Below are positions 10,587 through 18,654 of a DNA stretch of 39,915 nucleotides, piece by piece. This DNA comes from Bacteroidota bacterium (GTDB lineage Bacteria; Bacteroidota; Rhodothermia; Rhodothermales; UBA10348). Position numbers and translations under genes: made by a program. The first letter of the stretch is position 1. Each line of letters starts with the position of its first letter. A model generated the notes under the pieces. It was not told the origin of the DNA. It did not search any database and saw nothing but the letters and a program-made list of their open reading frames with translations. Location: assembly GCA_022567305.1 (NCBI GenBank), contig JADFHF010000034.1, positions 1 to 39,915 of the forward strand, in the 5' to 3' direction.

Positions 10587-10694
10587 GCGATTCGAAGGGC
10601 AGTTCACGAAGCGATTCACGAAGCAATATTGAAGGCGACTTACTAAGCATCTTACTAAGAACATTACTGAGCACGTTACTAAGCAATGCCGAGC
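10587..10694. repeat. 12-bp tandem repeat spanning a start codon
   Basis: Nine contiguous units of exactly 12 bp starting at 10587, 10599, 10611, 10623, 10635, 10647, 10659, 10671 and 10683. Examples are GCAGTTCACGAA, GCGATTCACGAA, GCGACTTACTAA, GCATCTTACTAA and GCACGTTACTAA. The first bases (GC or GA) and the -TTACTAA/-TTCACGAA ends are conserved; the middle varies. The ninth unit, GCAATGCCGAGC, contains the start ATG of the next gene. Confidence 0.85.
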
Positions 10695-11171
10695 AAACAA
10701 CAATCGATCATACTAGGCGGACTCATTGCTGGACTTCTGAGCACTTCGTATCTCGGATTAATTAACGTGCTCTGTTGTGCCGGAATCATCATCGGGGCGC
10801 TGGTATCCGTGTGGCACTACACGGACACGAATGAGCTCACGATCAAGGCCGGACAGGGCGCGGTGATAGGACTATTGGCGGCCCTGATTGGCTGGGGCGT
10901 TTCCTTTGTCCTCAATTTTATTTTAATCAAGGCTGGCATTCGGTCCGATCTCGTAATCTCTCAATTCATTCTGGATCGCCTTGGCGATAGCATGCCTCAG
11001 GAGAGTGTTGATCAGATGGTGGAGCAGATGAATGCGGAAATGACTTTGGCCAAGTACCTGGCCGGCGCGGTCTGGGGACTGTTGTTCCCAGTATTTGGGG
11101 CGATCGGCGGGTCGATCGGAGCGCTCCTGTTCAAGAAGGGCGGCGACGAGCCGACGGAGTTCGCTGACTGA
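10686..11171 (+). CDS. Four-helix membrane protein of unknown function
   Basis: 161 residues with four hydrophobic segments: LGGLIAGLLSTSYLGLINVL, CAGIIIGALVSVWHY, GAVIGLLAALIGWGVSFVLN, and AGAVWGLLFPVFGAIGGSIG near the C-terminus. A soluble acidic/Met-rich loop (DRLGDSMPQESVDQMVEQMN) sits between helices 3 and 4. Gly-rich helices recall small DUF4199-type membrane proteins, but I do not recognise the family with certainty. The start codon is inside the 12-bp repeat array, so expression or start choice could vary with repeat number. The last 41 bases overlap the 3' end of the convergent gene. Confidence 0.7.
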   Translation: MPSKQQSIILGGLIAGLLSTSYLGLINVLCCAGIIIGALVSVWHYTDTNELTIKAGQGAVIGLLAALIGWGVSFVLNFILIKAGIRSDLVISQFILDRLGDSMPQESVDQMVEQMNAEMTLAKYLAGAVWGLLFPVFGAIGGSIGALLFKKGGDEPTEFAD

Positions 11172-11916
11172 TCGGAGGGCCTAAGATTTCGTGCAGAAGT
11201 ACGGCCTTTTGTAGATCGTTGACGTGGTTAAACTTCGCAAATAGCGAAAAACCGGTGGCCATTTGCTGAGTGACCTGGGGAGCCGGCTCCAGCGCTGGTT
11301 TTGAGGCCTCTTTCCCATGTTTTTCCAGAGGTGAATGATACTCGAAGTCCGATTTATGCCCCTTCCAACGATCCTTAAATTCAACCTCTCTCCACGCTGG
11401 TTGCTCTTCGAAACGGTCCTCATAAGTTCCAGGCCCGCTCTTGTAAAAGTCCCGCCGTTCGAATACATCCTCTCGATCTTCGTCCGAAACAGAATAGGCA
11501 GCTCGTTTTTCGAACCGATCCTCTCGGGTCCCCTTTATTTCGTGAAACGGCACTTCCTTTTCAAAGCGTTCCTCTGTACCTCCAAACACTTCCTCGTCTC
11601 GCCGGGTGGATAGAACCGGTGATGGAGAGGGTGCCTGAGTTTGGCCGAAACCGAGCGCGGTACGTAACTCAGTGAGAGCCTGTCCAATCTCTATCTCGGC
11701 CGGGGTGCTGGTTTCCTCGCCGGGAGATGCCGTTTCCACGGTTATATGAGAAACGTCCGGCTGGGGTTGTTCTGGGCGCGGCTGCGGGCGCTGCTGTGAT
11801 TCTGGGCTCCGCTGTGGGCGCTGCTGGGTCGGTTTCTTCCCCTTCTTCTTCCGGGTAATCACGCGGAGCAGGTAGAATCCTCCTACGACCAGCCAAAAAA
11901 TGACATCCAGATCCAT
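11131..11916 (-). CDS. Membrane-anchored charged protein, unknown function
   Basis: 261 residues: one N-terminal membrane helix (DVIFWLVVGGFYLLRVI), a basic KKKGKK stop-transfer, and a Pro/Gln/Arg-rich linker. Then come several imperfect ~17-22-residue repeats built around an F-E-x-R core (EERFEKEV, EDRFEKRAAY, EDVFERRDFY, EDRFEEQPAW). It ends in a more conserved-looking LQKAVLLHEILGPPISQR. That tail resembles the end of small membrane proteins of Bacteroidota that I cannot name. The 3' end overlaps the convergent membrane protein by 41 bases, and the conserved tail lies next to or inside this overlap. Confidence 0.65.
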   Translation of the reverse strand: MDLDVIFWLVVGGFYLLRVITRKKKGKKPTQQRPQRSPESQQRPQPRPEQPQPDVSHITVETASPGEETSTPAEIEIGQALTELRTALGFGQTQAPSPSPVLSTRRDEEVFGGTEERFEKEVPFHEIKGTREDRFEKRAAYSVSDEDREDVFERRDFYKSGPGTYEDRFEEQPAWREVEFKDRWKGHKSDFEYHSPLEKHGKEASKPALEPAPQVTQQMATGFSLFAKFNHVNDLQKAVLLHEILGPPISQRTPSARRRPS

Positions 11917-11998
11917 CGACGAAGATCGAAATTCAGGTTACTGTGCACTTCCAACCCGAAACAAGTCACGAAGATTCCCAGAGGATGTCTAGACAGCT

Positions 11999-13102
11999 CT
12001 AAATCTGGTCAAGTTCCACGAGCTTCTCGATCAGTTTTCTATTGGCTTTAGGGAATGCATATTCTTCCAGTCGATCTGCCGCAATCCAGGCAATGGGAAG
12101 ATCTCGAGACGACTCAGGCGATCCGGACAGAATATCACAGCGAAATGCATACAAGGTGATTTTGAAATGCGAGTACACTTGCGGAATGGTTGTTAGCAGC
12201 TCGCCCACCTCAACATCGATACCGAGTTCTTCTTTGAGCTCCCGCCGACATGCATCCTCGATGGACTCTCCTGATTCGCGTTTGCCACCCGGGAATTCCC
12301 AAAGACCCCCTAACAGACCATTTTCCGGTCTACGCTGGGCAAACAGTTCGCCTTGACTGTTACAGAGAACGCCGACGGCAATATCGTGGTGCGGTATGGG
12401 CAACTTTTTAACGGTTCGAGGAAAAGCCTCTGGATCATTTTTGGTGCCTTCGCAAAACGAGTGAACGGGACATGCCTCACATTGCGGATTCTTCGGTGTA
12501 CAAATCGTGGCGCCGAGCTCCATCATTGACTCGTTGAATTCTCCTGGCGCCGACACCGCAACAAGATCGTTTGCAACCGATTGGAGATAGTTCCTTGAAG
12601 CCGATTTACGGACGTCGTCCGGAAACTCCAGTAAACGTGACAGAACCCGAATCACATTTCCATCCAGCACACCGTACGGCTGGGCGAAAGCAATCGAAAG
12701 GATCGCCGAGGCCGTATAGGGGCCAATGCCAGGGAGACCCAGCAGGTCCTCGCGATTGTTTGGAACGTGACCCTGGAATCGCTCGACGATCTCTCGGGCT
12801 GCCTTATGCAGGTTTCGAGCGCGAGAGTAATATCCAAGTCCCTCCCAGACGATCAGTAGATCATCGAGTGAAGCTGCAGCGAGTTCCGAAACCGTTGGAA
12901 ATCTCTCGATCATTCTTAGGTAATAGGGGGTGGCCTGATCCACTCTCGTCTGTTGAAGAATGACCTCAGAGAGCCAGATTTTGTACGGATCCGTCGTTTT
13001 CCGCCATGGGAGATCTCGGGCCCGTGCCTGAAACCAGTTGAGGAGTGCCTTTTGAAACTCAGGCGCCTGAGTTAAAAGAATGGTTGAGGCTGCCGTCTTC
13101 AT
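11999..13102 (-). CDS. mutY: A/G-specific adenine glycosylase
   Basis: DNA repair glycosylase of 367 residues that removes adenine mispaired with 8-oxoguanine. It shows the catalytic Glu motif LSEVILQQTRVDQATPYY, the helix-hairpin-helix LLGLPGIGPYTASAI, the catalytic Asp in VLDGNVIRVLSRL, and the [4Fe-4S] ligands C-x6-C-x2-C-x5-C in CTPKNPQCEACPVHSFC. The C-terminal NUDIX-like domain (GLWEFPGGKRESGE) recognises 8-oxoG. Complete and of normal length. The start ATG overlaps the stop of the upstream signal-peptide protein as TAATG, so the two are translationally coupled. Confidence 0.96.
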   Translation of the reverse strand: MKTAASTILLTQAPEFQKALLNWFQARARDLPWRKTTDPYKIWLSEVILQQTRVDQATPYYLRMIERFPTVSELAAASLDDLLIVWEGLGYYSRARNLHKAAREIVERFQGHVPNNREDLLGLPGIGPYTASAILSIAFAQPYGVLDGNVIRVLSRLLEFPDDVRKSASRNYLQSVANDLVAVSAPGEFNESMMELGATICTPKNPQCEACPVHSFCEGTKNDPEAFPRTVKKLPIPHHDIAVGVLCNSQGELFAQRRPENGLLGGLWEFPGGKRESGESIEDACRRELKEELGIDVEVGELLTTIPQVYSHFKITLYAFRCDILSGSPESSRDLPIAWIAADRLEEYAFPKANRKLIEKLVELDQI

Positions 13103-13470
13103 TATTTGACCGTTACCCGAATCGAAAGTGAGTCGGTTGTTTCGTCTTTCAATAAGGCCCGAAACCAGAATTCGTGGTCACCTCGATCACTCGCGGACGT
13201 TTTCCAGAAAAATGATCGTTTCAGCAACCAGGATCTCGCCGGGAGTGTGATACCGCGGTAGCGCACAACCGATTGACCGTAGAGAGAATCTGGGAGATTG
13301 GTGATAAACGTTTGCCCCGATTTCACCGTATCGGGAGCCGCACCCGACAACGTGCGGAGTCGAGTGTCAGGCGGAATGTTTAGCGTGACATCGGCAGCGA
13401 AGGATCGTGATGCGGGCGAATCACCGTGGAGGACAACGGCAAGCAGTATTGCGATCAGGAACGGAGTCAT
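13102..13470 (-). CDS. Exported small Ig-like protein, unknown
   Basis: About 122 residues from ATG 13470, beginning MTPFLIAILLAVVLHG (signal peptide, probable cleavage after RSFA). The mature part is beta-rich (ADVTLNIPPDTRL, FITNLPDSLYG, ending in alternating DSLSIRVTVK), which looks like a single Ig-like or cadherin-like sandwich. No family recognised. Coupled by TAATG to mutY. The 13470 start leaves only 20 bases to the divergent start at 13491, so each gene's promoter would lie inside the other unless the outer membrane gene starts further in. An in-frame ATG at 13497 would overlap the divergent gene. Confidence 0.55.
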   Translation of the reverse strand: MTPFLIAILLAVVLHGDSPASRSFAADVTLNIPPDTRLRTLSGAAPDTVKSGQTFITNLPDSLYGQSVVRYRGITLPARSWLLKRSFFWKTSASDRGDHEFWFRALLKDETTDSLSIRVTVK

Positions 13471-13490
13471 ATGCAAATTGTCGGAGAGAC

Positions 13491-15389
13491 ATGCCAATCA
13501 GATGGACAATATATGATAGCTGGAGACGTGCGGGTGCTGTTGTTGCATCCACATTTGTATCCCTGGCTCTGAGTACCATTTCTCTGAGCTCGATGGTTCT
13601 CAGGACAATGGCTTTCAGGACAATGGCTCTCAGGACAATGGCTTTCAGGACAATGGTTCTCAGCGCAATGGTTCTCAGCGCAACGGCTCTCAGTACAATG
13701 GCTCTGAGCGTTAGGGCATCTCAGGCACAGGACGTCCGGTACCTGGTGAACGGAGACTCGTTATCGGAGAAGCCCCTTCAATTTTCGACTTTGCCGGACA
13801 GTGTGAGCACCTCGATTCAGCGTGTGATTGCTCAGTTGCGAAGGCGCGGCTTCCATTTTGCGGCGCTCGATACGATCTCCAGTTCAGGTGATCAAACAAC
13901 CGTAAGGATATCGAGTGGTCGTCCCGTAAGCGTTAATACGATCACCATTAACGGCCAGTCTGTCAAGGATGCTCAAGACCTGAAGTCCCGAATTCAGTTG
14001 AAAGAAGGGGATCCACTGAATATGGAAATCCTGGAAGAGGATTTACGCTCGTTTCTTGACCACATGGCCGATGCAGGCCTGCACATGGCGGTTGTTGATA
14101 TAGATAGTGTTGTGGCCGTCGGTGGCGACACGCAGCGATACGACGTATTTGTGGGGTTGAACCCGGGCCCCTTAATCCCAGTCACGGAGCTGCTACTCGA
14201 GGGCGCCGAGCGTACGAATTCCCGATATGCCGCTCGGGCCATTGATTTGAGACTTGGGGAAATATTTTTTGGATCCGATTTGACTCCATATTCCGTTCGC
14301 CTCCTGGACGTTGGTCTATTCACTTCGGTGGGTGACCCCGTGCTAGATGTGTATTCAGACTCTACAGCAACGATTCGGGTACCCGTAACAGAGGCTCCCC
14401 CTGGGACATTCGACCTGGTTCTGGGCTATCTGCCCCCGGGCCGCTTGAGCAGCTCGGGCCAATTGGTTGGATCGGGTCATCTTCATCTTCTTAATCCATT
14501 TGGATCCGGACGGACCATCGGGCTCCGTGTGGACCGGCGCCCCGGCCAAGTGAGCAGCGTCGATGTTCGTGCTAGTGATCCGCAAATATTCGGACTCCCG
14601 ATCCTGGTGGGCGGATCCTTCCGGGGACTTCAGCAAGATTCGACCTACAACCGGCGTAGTTGGTCAGCTGAAATGGGGTATAGGCTACTTCGGGGCGTCG
14701 ACATTCTGGCCAGGTTTACCAAGGAACACGCGGCACCGGGAAGTGCTGGTCTGAAATTGCAAGCGGGTACACAGCGTATTCCGCGGTCAGAGGTTACGTT
14801 CTGGGGGTTGATCGTCAATCTCAGAAGGCTGGATAATCCATTCAATCCGAGATCCGGTTTGTCCCTAGAATCCCTGATCGAGCGCGGTAACAAAATCGAG
14901 AAGAGCAAAACGATTACGGTTGAGGAGGACACGACTCGAATTACGCGATCCATACGGCAAGAACGGCTTCGCCTGACCGGCCGGGGCTTCGTTCCGACCT
15001 TCCGGGCTCAGACCATCGCGTTGGGGGTCGATGTGTCGGTTCTTTTGAGCGACGTCTATGACGAGAGCGATTTATTTCGGATAGGGGGTGCCAATTCTCT
15101 TCGTGGCTACGACGAGGATCAGTTTCGTGCATCGACAGCCATACGACTCTTGGTGGAATACCGAGTGTTACTCGATGCCTTATCGTATGTTTTTATTTTT
15201 ACTGATGTTGGCTATATAGAATCACCGCAGATTGGTGATATTCCATCGACAAGCCGTTGGTATCCAGGCTTTGGATTGGGAATGCGTTTCGACACGGCCG
15301 CAGGACTGATTTCTGCTTCGTACGCCCTCAACGATAAAGAGGGGGTCACAAACGGGCGAGTTCATTTGGGAATATCATTCGGACTTTAA
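13491..15389 (+). CDS. BamA/TamA-like outer membrane protein with POTRA domains
   Basis: Omp85-superfamily outer membrane barrel of at most 633 residues. After the signal region come POTRA-type segments (VNTITINGQSV...LKEGDPLNMEILEEDL, then PVTELLLEGAERTNS) and a barrel carrying the family motif GGANSLRGYDEDQF (RGY equivalent of VRGF). It ends in alternating strands (GRVHLGISFGL). Relatives insert or secrete outer membrane proteins; the exact role is not determinable. The start is uncertain: ATG 13491 has a GGAGA site five bases upstream, but the next ~75 codons contain a 15-bp repeat with ATGs at 13593, 13608, 13623, 13638, 13653, 13668 and 13698. A start at 13638 gives a compact signal peptide (MAFRTMVLSAMV, h-region, ASQA cleavage). 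Signal-peptide length is therefore ambiguous. Confidence 0.8.
   Translation: MPIRWTIYDSWRRAGAVVASTFVSLALSTISLSSMVLRTMAFRTMALRTMAFRTMVLSAMVLSATALSTMALSVRASQAQDVRYLVNGDSLSEKPLQFSTLPDSVSTSIQRVIAQLRRRGFHFAALDTISSSGDQTTVRISSGRPVSVNTITINGQSVKDAQDLKSRIQLKEGDPLNMEILEEDLRSFLDHMADAGLHMAVVDIDSVVAVGGDTQRYDVFVGLNPGPLIPVTELLLEGAERTNSRYAARAIDLRLGEIFFGSDLTPYSVRLLDVGLFTSVGDPVLDVYSDSTATIRVPVTEAPPGTFDLVLGYLPPGRLSSSGQLVGSGHLHLLNPFGSGRTIGLRVDRRPGQVSSVDVRASDPQIFGLPILVGGSFRGLQQDSTYNRRSWSAEMGYRLLRGVDILARFTKEHAAPGSAGLKLQAGTQRIPRSEVTFWGLIVNLRRLDNPFNPRSGLSLESLIERGNKIEKSKTITVEEDTTRITRSIRQERLRLTGRGFVPTFRAQTIALGVDVSVLLSDVYDESDLFRIGGANSLRGYDEDQFRASTAIRLLVEYRVLLDALSYVFIFTDVGYIESPQIGDIPSTSRWYPGFGLGMRFDTAAGLISASYALNDKEGVTNGRVHLGISFGL
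13566..13715 (+). repeat. 15-bp tandem repeat encoding the signal peptide
   Basis: Ten contiguous 15-bp units, all in phase, consensus GCTCTCAGGACAATG. Examples: GCTTTCAGGACAATG at 13611 and 13641, GTTCTCAGCGCAATG at 13656. Each unit encodes five residues of the type A/V-L/F-R/S-T/A-M. Seven units end in an in-frame ATG and four carry AGGA 3 bases before it, so a unit can supply both a ribosome site and a start codon. Confidence 0.9.
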
Positions 15390-15407
15390 GCTGGGGATTC
15401 GATTTTT

Positions 15408-16151
15408 ATGAAACATACGTTTTTTGCTCCGCCGGAAGCCGTAACCGATTCGACCATTACCTTTTCTGAAAGCGAATCTCATCACGCTTCGAGAGTACTG
15501 CGAATACAGTCCGGGGAGGAAGTTGCCGTCGTGGATGGGGAGGGGAATTGGTATAGAACGTCCATTGAAATTCTAGGAAGAAAGAAGATGGTTGGGACGA
15601 TTCTCGAACATAAATCCGACGTCGGTGAGCCCGGCTACACGCTGACAGTCGCCGTAGGTACGCTGAAAAATGTTTCCCGATTTGAGACGTTTCTGGAAAA
15701 AGCCGTCGAGCTCGGCGTCTCACACGTGACTCCCGTCGTCACCAAGCGTTCTGAGAAATCGCGGATAAAACGCAAAAGAGCCGAGGGGATCATAACGAGC
15801 GCGATGAAGCAGTCGGGTCGTTCTCGGCGGACCGGTCTCGACGATCCGCTCAAATTCAGAAAGTGGATGAAGCAGCTTCCGGTAAAAGGGGAGGAGTTTC
15901 GAGCGATCTGTCATGAAGGGGCGTCCGAGACACAGAGTATGGAGGCCACTCTTTCCAAGAGTGTGTCACAAAGAAACATGTTGATTCTTGTCGGCCCGGA
16001 GGGTGGGTTTACAGAAGAAGAGCTAAATCAGGCCGTAGATAAAGGATTCGTCGTTGTTTCACTGGGCCCTCGATACCTCCGGACAGAGACTGCCGCAATC
16101 GTATCAGCGGCGACGATTATGTTAAGTAATTACGGTGAAGGGGCTGCGTAG
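15408..16151 (+). CDS. rsmE: 16S rRNA m3U1498 methyltransferase
   Basis: SPOUT-class methyltransferase that modifies U1498 of 16S rRNA using S-adenosylmethionine. 247 residues, normal length. The N-terminal PUA-like part contains SHHASRVLRIQSGEEVAVVDG. The SPOUT knot has the SAM-binding LILVGPEGGFTEEEL and LGPRYLRTETAAI. It follows the BamA-like gene after 18 bases on the same strand, so co-transcription is likely. Confidence 0.94.
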   Translation: MKHTFFAPPEAVTDSTITFSESESHHASRVLRIQSGEEVAVVDGEGNWYRTSIEILGRKKMVGTILEHKSDVGEPGYTLTVAVGTLKNVSRFETFLEKAVELGVSHVTPVVTKRSEKSRIKRKRAEGIITSAMKQSGRSRRTGLDDPLKFRKWMKQLPVKGEEFRAICHEGASETQSMEATLSKSVSQRNMLILVGPEGGFTEEELNQAVDKGFVVVSLGPRYLRTETAAIVSAATIMLSNYGEGAA

Positions 16152-16235
16152 GGCCCACGTAAAATTGTTAGCGATCACCACCCGTCTTATCTTGTAAAGC
16201 TATAGAATGAATGGGGATGCACCCCTTAAGATAAA

Positions 16236-16607
16236 ATGTTTGTATTCCTCATTGTACTTATTTCGCTCATTGGACTCCTGATGACGCTCTCAGTCCTCCT
16301 TCAGAGTGGCCGAGGTGGTGGACTCGCTGGAATCGCCGCGGGAGGGGCTACAACGCAGATATTGGGAGCCAGGCAAGCCCCCGACTTTCTTGAAAAGGCG
16401 ACATGGATCCTCGCTTTCATCTTTATCACTCTTTGCATCCTCACCACATTCACGATTAGACCTGAAGATCAGGGGCAAAGCGTGATCCAGCAGCAAGCAC
16501 AGGATAATCCGACTCAACAACCGATTGCACCGGTAGCACCCCCGACTGACGATGGAGCCGCAGCAGCCGGCGATGATCAAAATGGCGTTGGCGACCCCGA
16601 TCAGTAA
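16236..16607 (+). CDS. secG: Preprotein translocase subunit SecG
   Basis: Inner-membrane subunit of SecYEG. 123 residues with the two-helix SecG layout: MFVFLIVLISLIGLLMTLSV, the cytosolic loop VLLQSGRGGGLAGIAAGG containing the conserved QSGRGGGL, and a second helix WILAFIFITLCILTTF. The C-terminal ~45 residues are an Asp/Gln/Pro-rich low-complexity tail, common in this phylum. A strong terminator follows. Confidence 0.93.
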   Translation: MFVFLIVLISLIGLLMTLSVLLQSGRGGGLAGIAAGGATTQILGARQAPDFLEKATWILAFIFITLCILTTFTIRPEDQGQSVIQQQAQDNPTQQPIAPVAPPTDDGAAAAGDDQNGVGDPDQ

Positions 16608-16629
16608 GCATGCTCGTACCGAGATTGTT

Positions 16630-16672
16630 AAAGGCGATCATTCTCTACCGAGATTTATCGCCTTTTCTGTTT
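16630..16672 (+). terminator. Terminator after secG
   Basis: AAAGGCGAT (16630-16638) pairs perfectly with ATCGCCTTT (16657-16665) around an 18-base loop, followed by TCTGTTTT. It lies 23 bases after the secG stop codon. Confidence 0.75.
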
Positions 16673-16692
16673 TATGGTCGTGCCAGAACTGG

Positions 16693-16722
16693 CGAGAGGC
16701 GACCCGTTAGGATCGCCTCTCG
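16693..16722 (-). terminator. Hairpin downstream of RNase P RNA
   Basis: CGAGAGGCGA (16693-16702) pairs perfectly with TCGCCTCTCG (16713-16722) around a 10-base loop, 15 bases past the predicted 3' end of rnpB on the minus strand. There is no obvious U-tract, so it may be a processing/stability hairpin or terminator serving the two convergent transcripts. Confidence 0.5.
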
Positions 16723-16736
16723 ATGTAAGGCGGCAC

Positions 16737-17136
16737 GTACCGGCCTGTAAGCCGAATTCTGTCTTGCCACCCGAGGGCCGCGATTCCGGGCGGTGAGATC
16801 ATCATTTATCTGGGACGAGCGTCACCGCTCGCCTCAAGCAGTCTACCCGTACCGCAGATTCGGCGGGCCACCATATCGCCATAGGCGTGCGGTACTGCTT
16901 GACCTTGCACCCCGTGGGGTTTGCCTGGCCGCTTCGGTCACCCGAAACGCCGGTGGGCTCTTACCCCACCGTTTCACCCATAACCTGTACTTCTGAAGAA
17001 GCCATCGGCAGGAATGCTTTCTGTTGCACTTGCCGTCCTCGCTTTCGCGAGGCCTTCCCGTTAGGAAGCACGGTGCCCTCTGGTGTTCGGACTTTCCTCA
17101 CTTTACAATCGCAAAGCGCGATGATCCGACCGGTAC
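16737..17136 (-). ncRNA. rnpB: RNase P RNA (bacterial type A)
   Basis: Catalytic RNA of RNase P, about 400 nt, minus strand. Near the 5' end is the universal GAGGAAAGTCCGAACACC block; near the 3' end is ACAGAATTCGGCTTA. P1 is formed by GTACCGG at the 5' end (17136-17130) and CCGGTAC at the 3' end (16743-16737). Internal conserved segments include GGGTAAGAGCCCACCGG and GGTAGACTGCTTGAGG. Several spurious ORFs cross this region. The 5' end lies only ~23 bases after the stop of the upstream zinc-ribbon-family gene on the same strand. Confidence 0.95.
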
Positions 17137-17145
17137 ATGCGAAAA

Positions 17146-17167
17146 GGGGAGCTGTCGGGTTACAGCT
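17146..17167 (-). terminator. Possible short terminator before rnpB
   Basis: On the minus strand AGCTGT, a 6-base loop and ACAGCT form a 6-bp stem, followed by CCCCTTTT. It overlaps the stop codon of the zinc-ribbon-family gene. The stem is short, so the call is tentative. Confidence 0.35.
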
Positions 17168-17921
17168 TTACTTTTTTAACAGTCGTCTTAAATAACGTTC
17201 CGTCAACAATGATACGTCCCGTGTGCTCACACGCAACGATGCGATTTTGCTGACGAATCTCTAACTGTCGCTGTGGAGGAACCGAGAAGCCAGAGGCTGC
17301 TCCGCGGACAAGTGGTACCACAGCGCGTCCGTCGCGAAGACGGCTTCGAAGTCGTTCGTAAGCTCTCAGATACCTCGAATCAACGTCTTTAGCGGCCTTC
17401 TTACGTTTCTTCTCAATGTTGGCCTGTTCCTGCTTGGTGTCTTCAAGAACCTCCTGTAATTCGGTCTGTTTAGCGGTCAATACGTCGTCGAGCTCCGTGA
17501 GACGGGATTGAGCTTCTTCGACGGCAATGTTATTAAGTGGAGTTGCAGCTTCAATATCTTCGCCCTTTGCTTTGGAGTCAACGATCCGCTGCTTTTGGGC
17601 TTCAATTTCCTTCGTCAGAGCGTCGTATTCACGATTGTTGCGAACCTGAAGTTGCTGTTCCTCATATTTCTTAATGAGGCCTTCCGCTTCACTCGCATCC
17701 TTAACAGCCTGCTGGGTGCCAGTCTCAAAGTCAGACTGCTCCAGTTTCAGTTTCTCGAGTCGTAAAGTGAGGCCCTCCTTCTCATCCTCTAAATCGCGGA
17801 TCTCCTCCGGGAGGTCGCCGCGAAGCTGTTTTATCTGGTCGATCTTACTATCAATATGCTGAAGGCTAATGAGGGCCGTCAGTTGATCACCTATCGTCGT
17901 TTCGTGCGTGGCCGTTACCAT
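17160..17921 (-). CDS. Coiled-coil protein of the C4 zinc-ribbon (CdsZ/DUF164) family, ribbon degenerate
   Basis: 253 residues: a long antiparallel coiled coil (residues ~10-195, rich in Glu/Lys/Gln/Leu, with the conserved VRNNREYDALTKEIEAQ turn) followed by the family's C-terminal ribbon region. Relatives normally carry two Cys pairs around PPQRQLEIR. Here the first pair is replaced (VRGAASGFSVPPQ) and the second reads ACEHTGRIIVD, with Thr where CEHCGRI is usual. Only one of four zinc ligands remains, so zinc binding is probably lost, while the surrounding fold and PPQRQLEIR are kept. In many Bacteroidota this gene is the neighbour of nif3; here a small foreign locus separates them. Confidence 0.85.
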   Translation of the reverse strand: MVTATHETTIGDQLTALISLQHIDSKIDQIKQLRGDLPEEIRDLEDEKEGLTLRLEKLKLEQSDFETGTQQAVKDASEAEGLIKKYEEQQLQVRNNREYDALTKEIEAQKQRIVDSKAKGEDIEAATPLNNIAVEEAQSRLTELDDVLTAKQTELQEVLEDTKQEQANIEKKRKKAAKDVDSRYLRAYERLRSRLRDGRAVVPLVRGAASGFSVPPQRQLEIRQQNRIVACEHTGRIIVDGTLFKTTVKKVKL

Positions 17922-18048
17922 GGGTCAATCGGGGTATTCTGTTTATTCGGACAAACTATCGTGAAGCCGTCCAATAAATATTTCAAGCGCAGCTATAAAT
18001 AACCCGATTCAATCAGGAAAGTTCGCGTCCCGCTATGCGAAAATCATT

Positions 18049-18563
18049 TCAAAAAGCAACAGCCCTGGCACCAATCGCTACTGTACTTGCATGAAGCGCA
18101 AAAAGTCCGCGCTGATGAAGAAGGATGCCTAGTACAATACCAGCAGGGGAAGCCGGATGGTCTGCTCCGGGACGTCTTGAAAGGCATCAATTTGAATAGT
18201 GGAGCCACTCTGCCCGTGAAACGTGCCAATTTGACTCCAGTACATGTACGCGCCGCCAGAATTACTCACTACGTGACTCCCCCGTCTGGGGAGCTTTTTC
18301 TCCGGGTGCATAACCTCTCCAAAGCGAATGAAGACATCGGGAGTCCCTTCTGCGCTATGCTCCAAAAGCTCCGGTAAGGAGAACTCGGACTGAATATGAA
18401 GACCAAAAGCCAGGTAGTGATGAATAACGAAATTGAGGCGTTGGGCAATATCCGGAATACGTATCGGATGTGTGGAGTTCTTACCAACAAGAACGCCCCG
18501 CGCTCTGTCGAAGGCGAGGCTCACAGAATGCTCTAGCCAAAATGTAACAGCAACGACGTGCAT
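18049..18563 (-). pseudogene. Truncated, frameshifted HPr kinase-like protein of a RiPP locus
   Basis: N-terminal part of the HPr-kinase-related proteins that accompany PqqD/lasso-type peptide genes. The frame reads AFGLHIQSEFSLPELLEH then DVFIRFGEV, and on to IRLPLLVLY, where it meets a TAG at about 18130. Shifting frame at that point continues the family sequence seamlessly: GILLHQRGLFALHAST, then VAIGARAVAF, then a stop at 18049-18051. The family's Walker A loop (GPSGAGKST) should follow immediately but is absent; the next sequence is unrelated. The gene is therefore frameshifted and missing its catalytic domain. The first ~45 residues from ATG 18563 are not conserved; the real start is probably nearer HHYLAFGL. 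It lies 91 bases downstream of the leader-peptide gene on the same strand. Confidence 0.75.
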
Positions 18564-18654
18564 TCCGATGAGAGAGCATTTCTCTGGAATCAGGAACCAC
18601 GTGAAATGGAGACAAAACTACCCGTTGGTTGAGGCGTAATCTTGCGACACCATT

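Noticed and set aside
10423-10703. Minus-strand ORFs with VLSNVLSKMLSK-type repeats
   Set aside because: They are translations of the 12-bp repeat array; no start signal and no conservation seen.
16290-17195. Several ORFs of 60-100 codons around RNase P RNA
   Set aside because: They are translations of rnpB or antisense to secG; no ribosome sites and no protein-like pattern.
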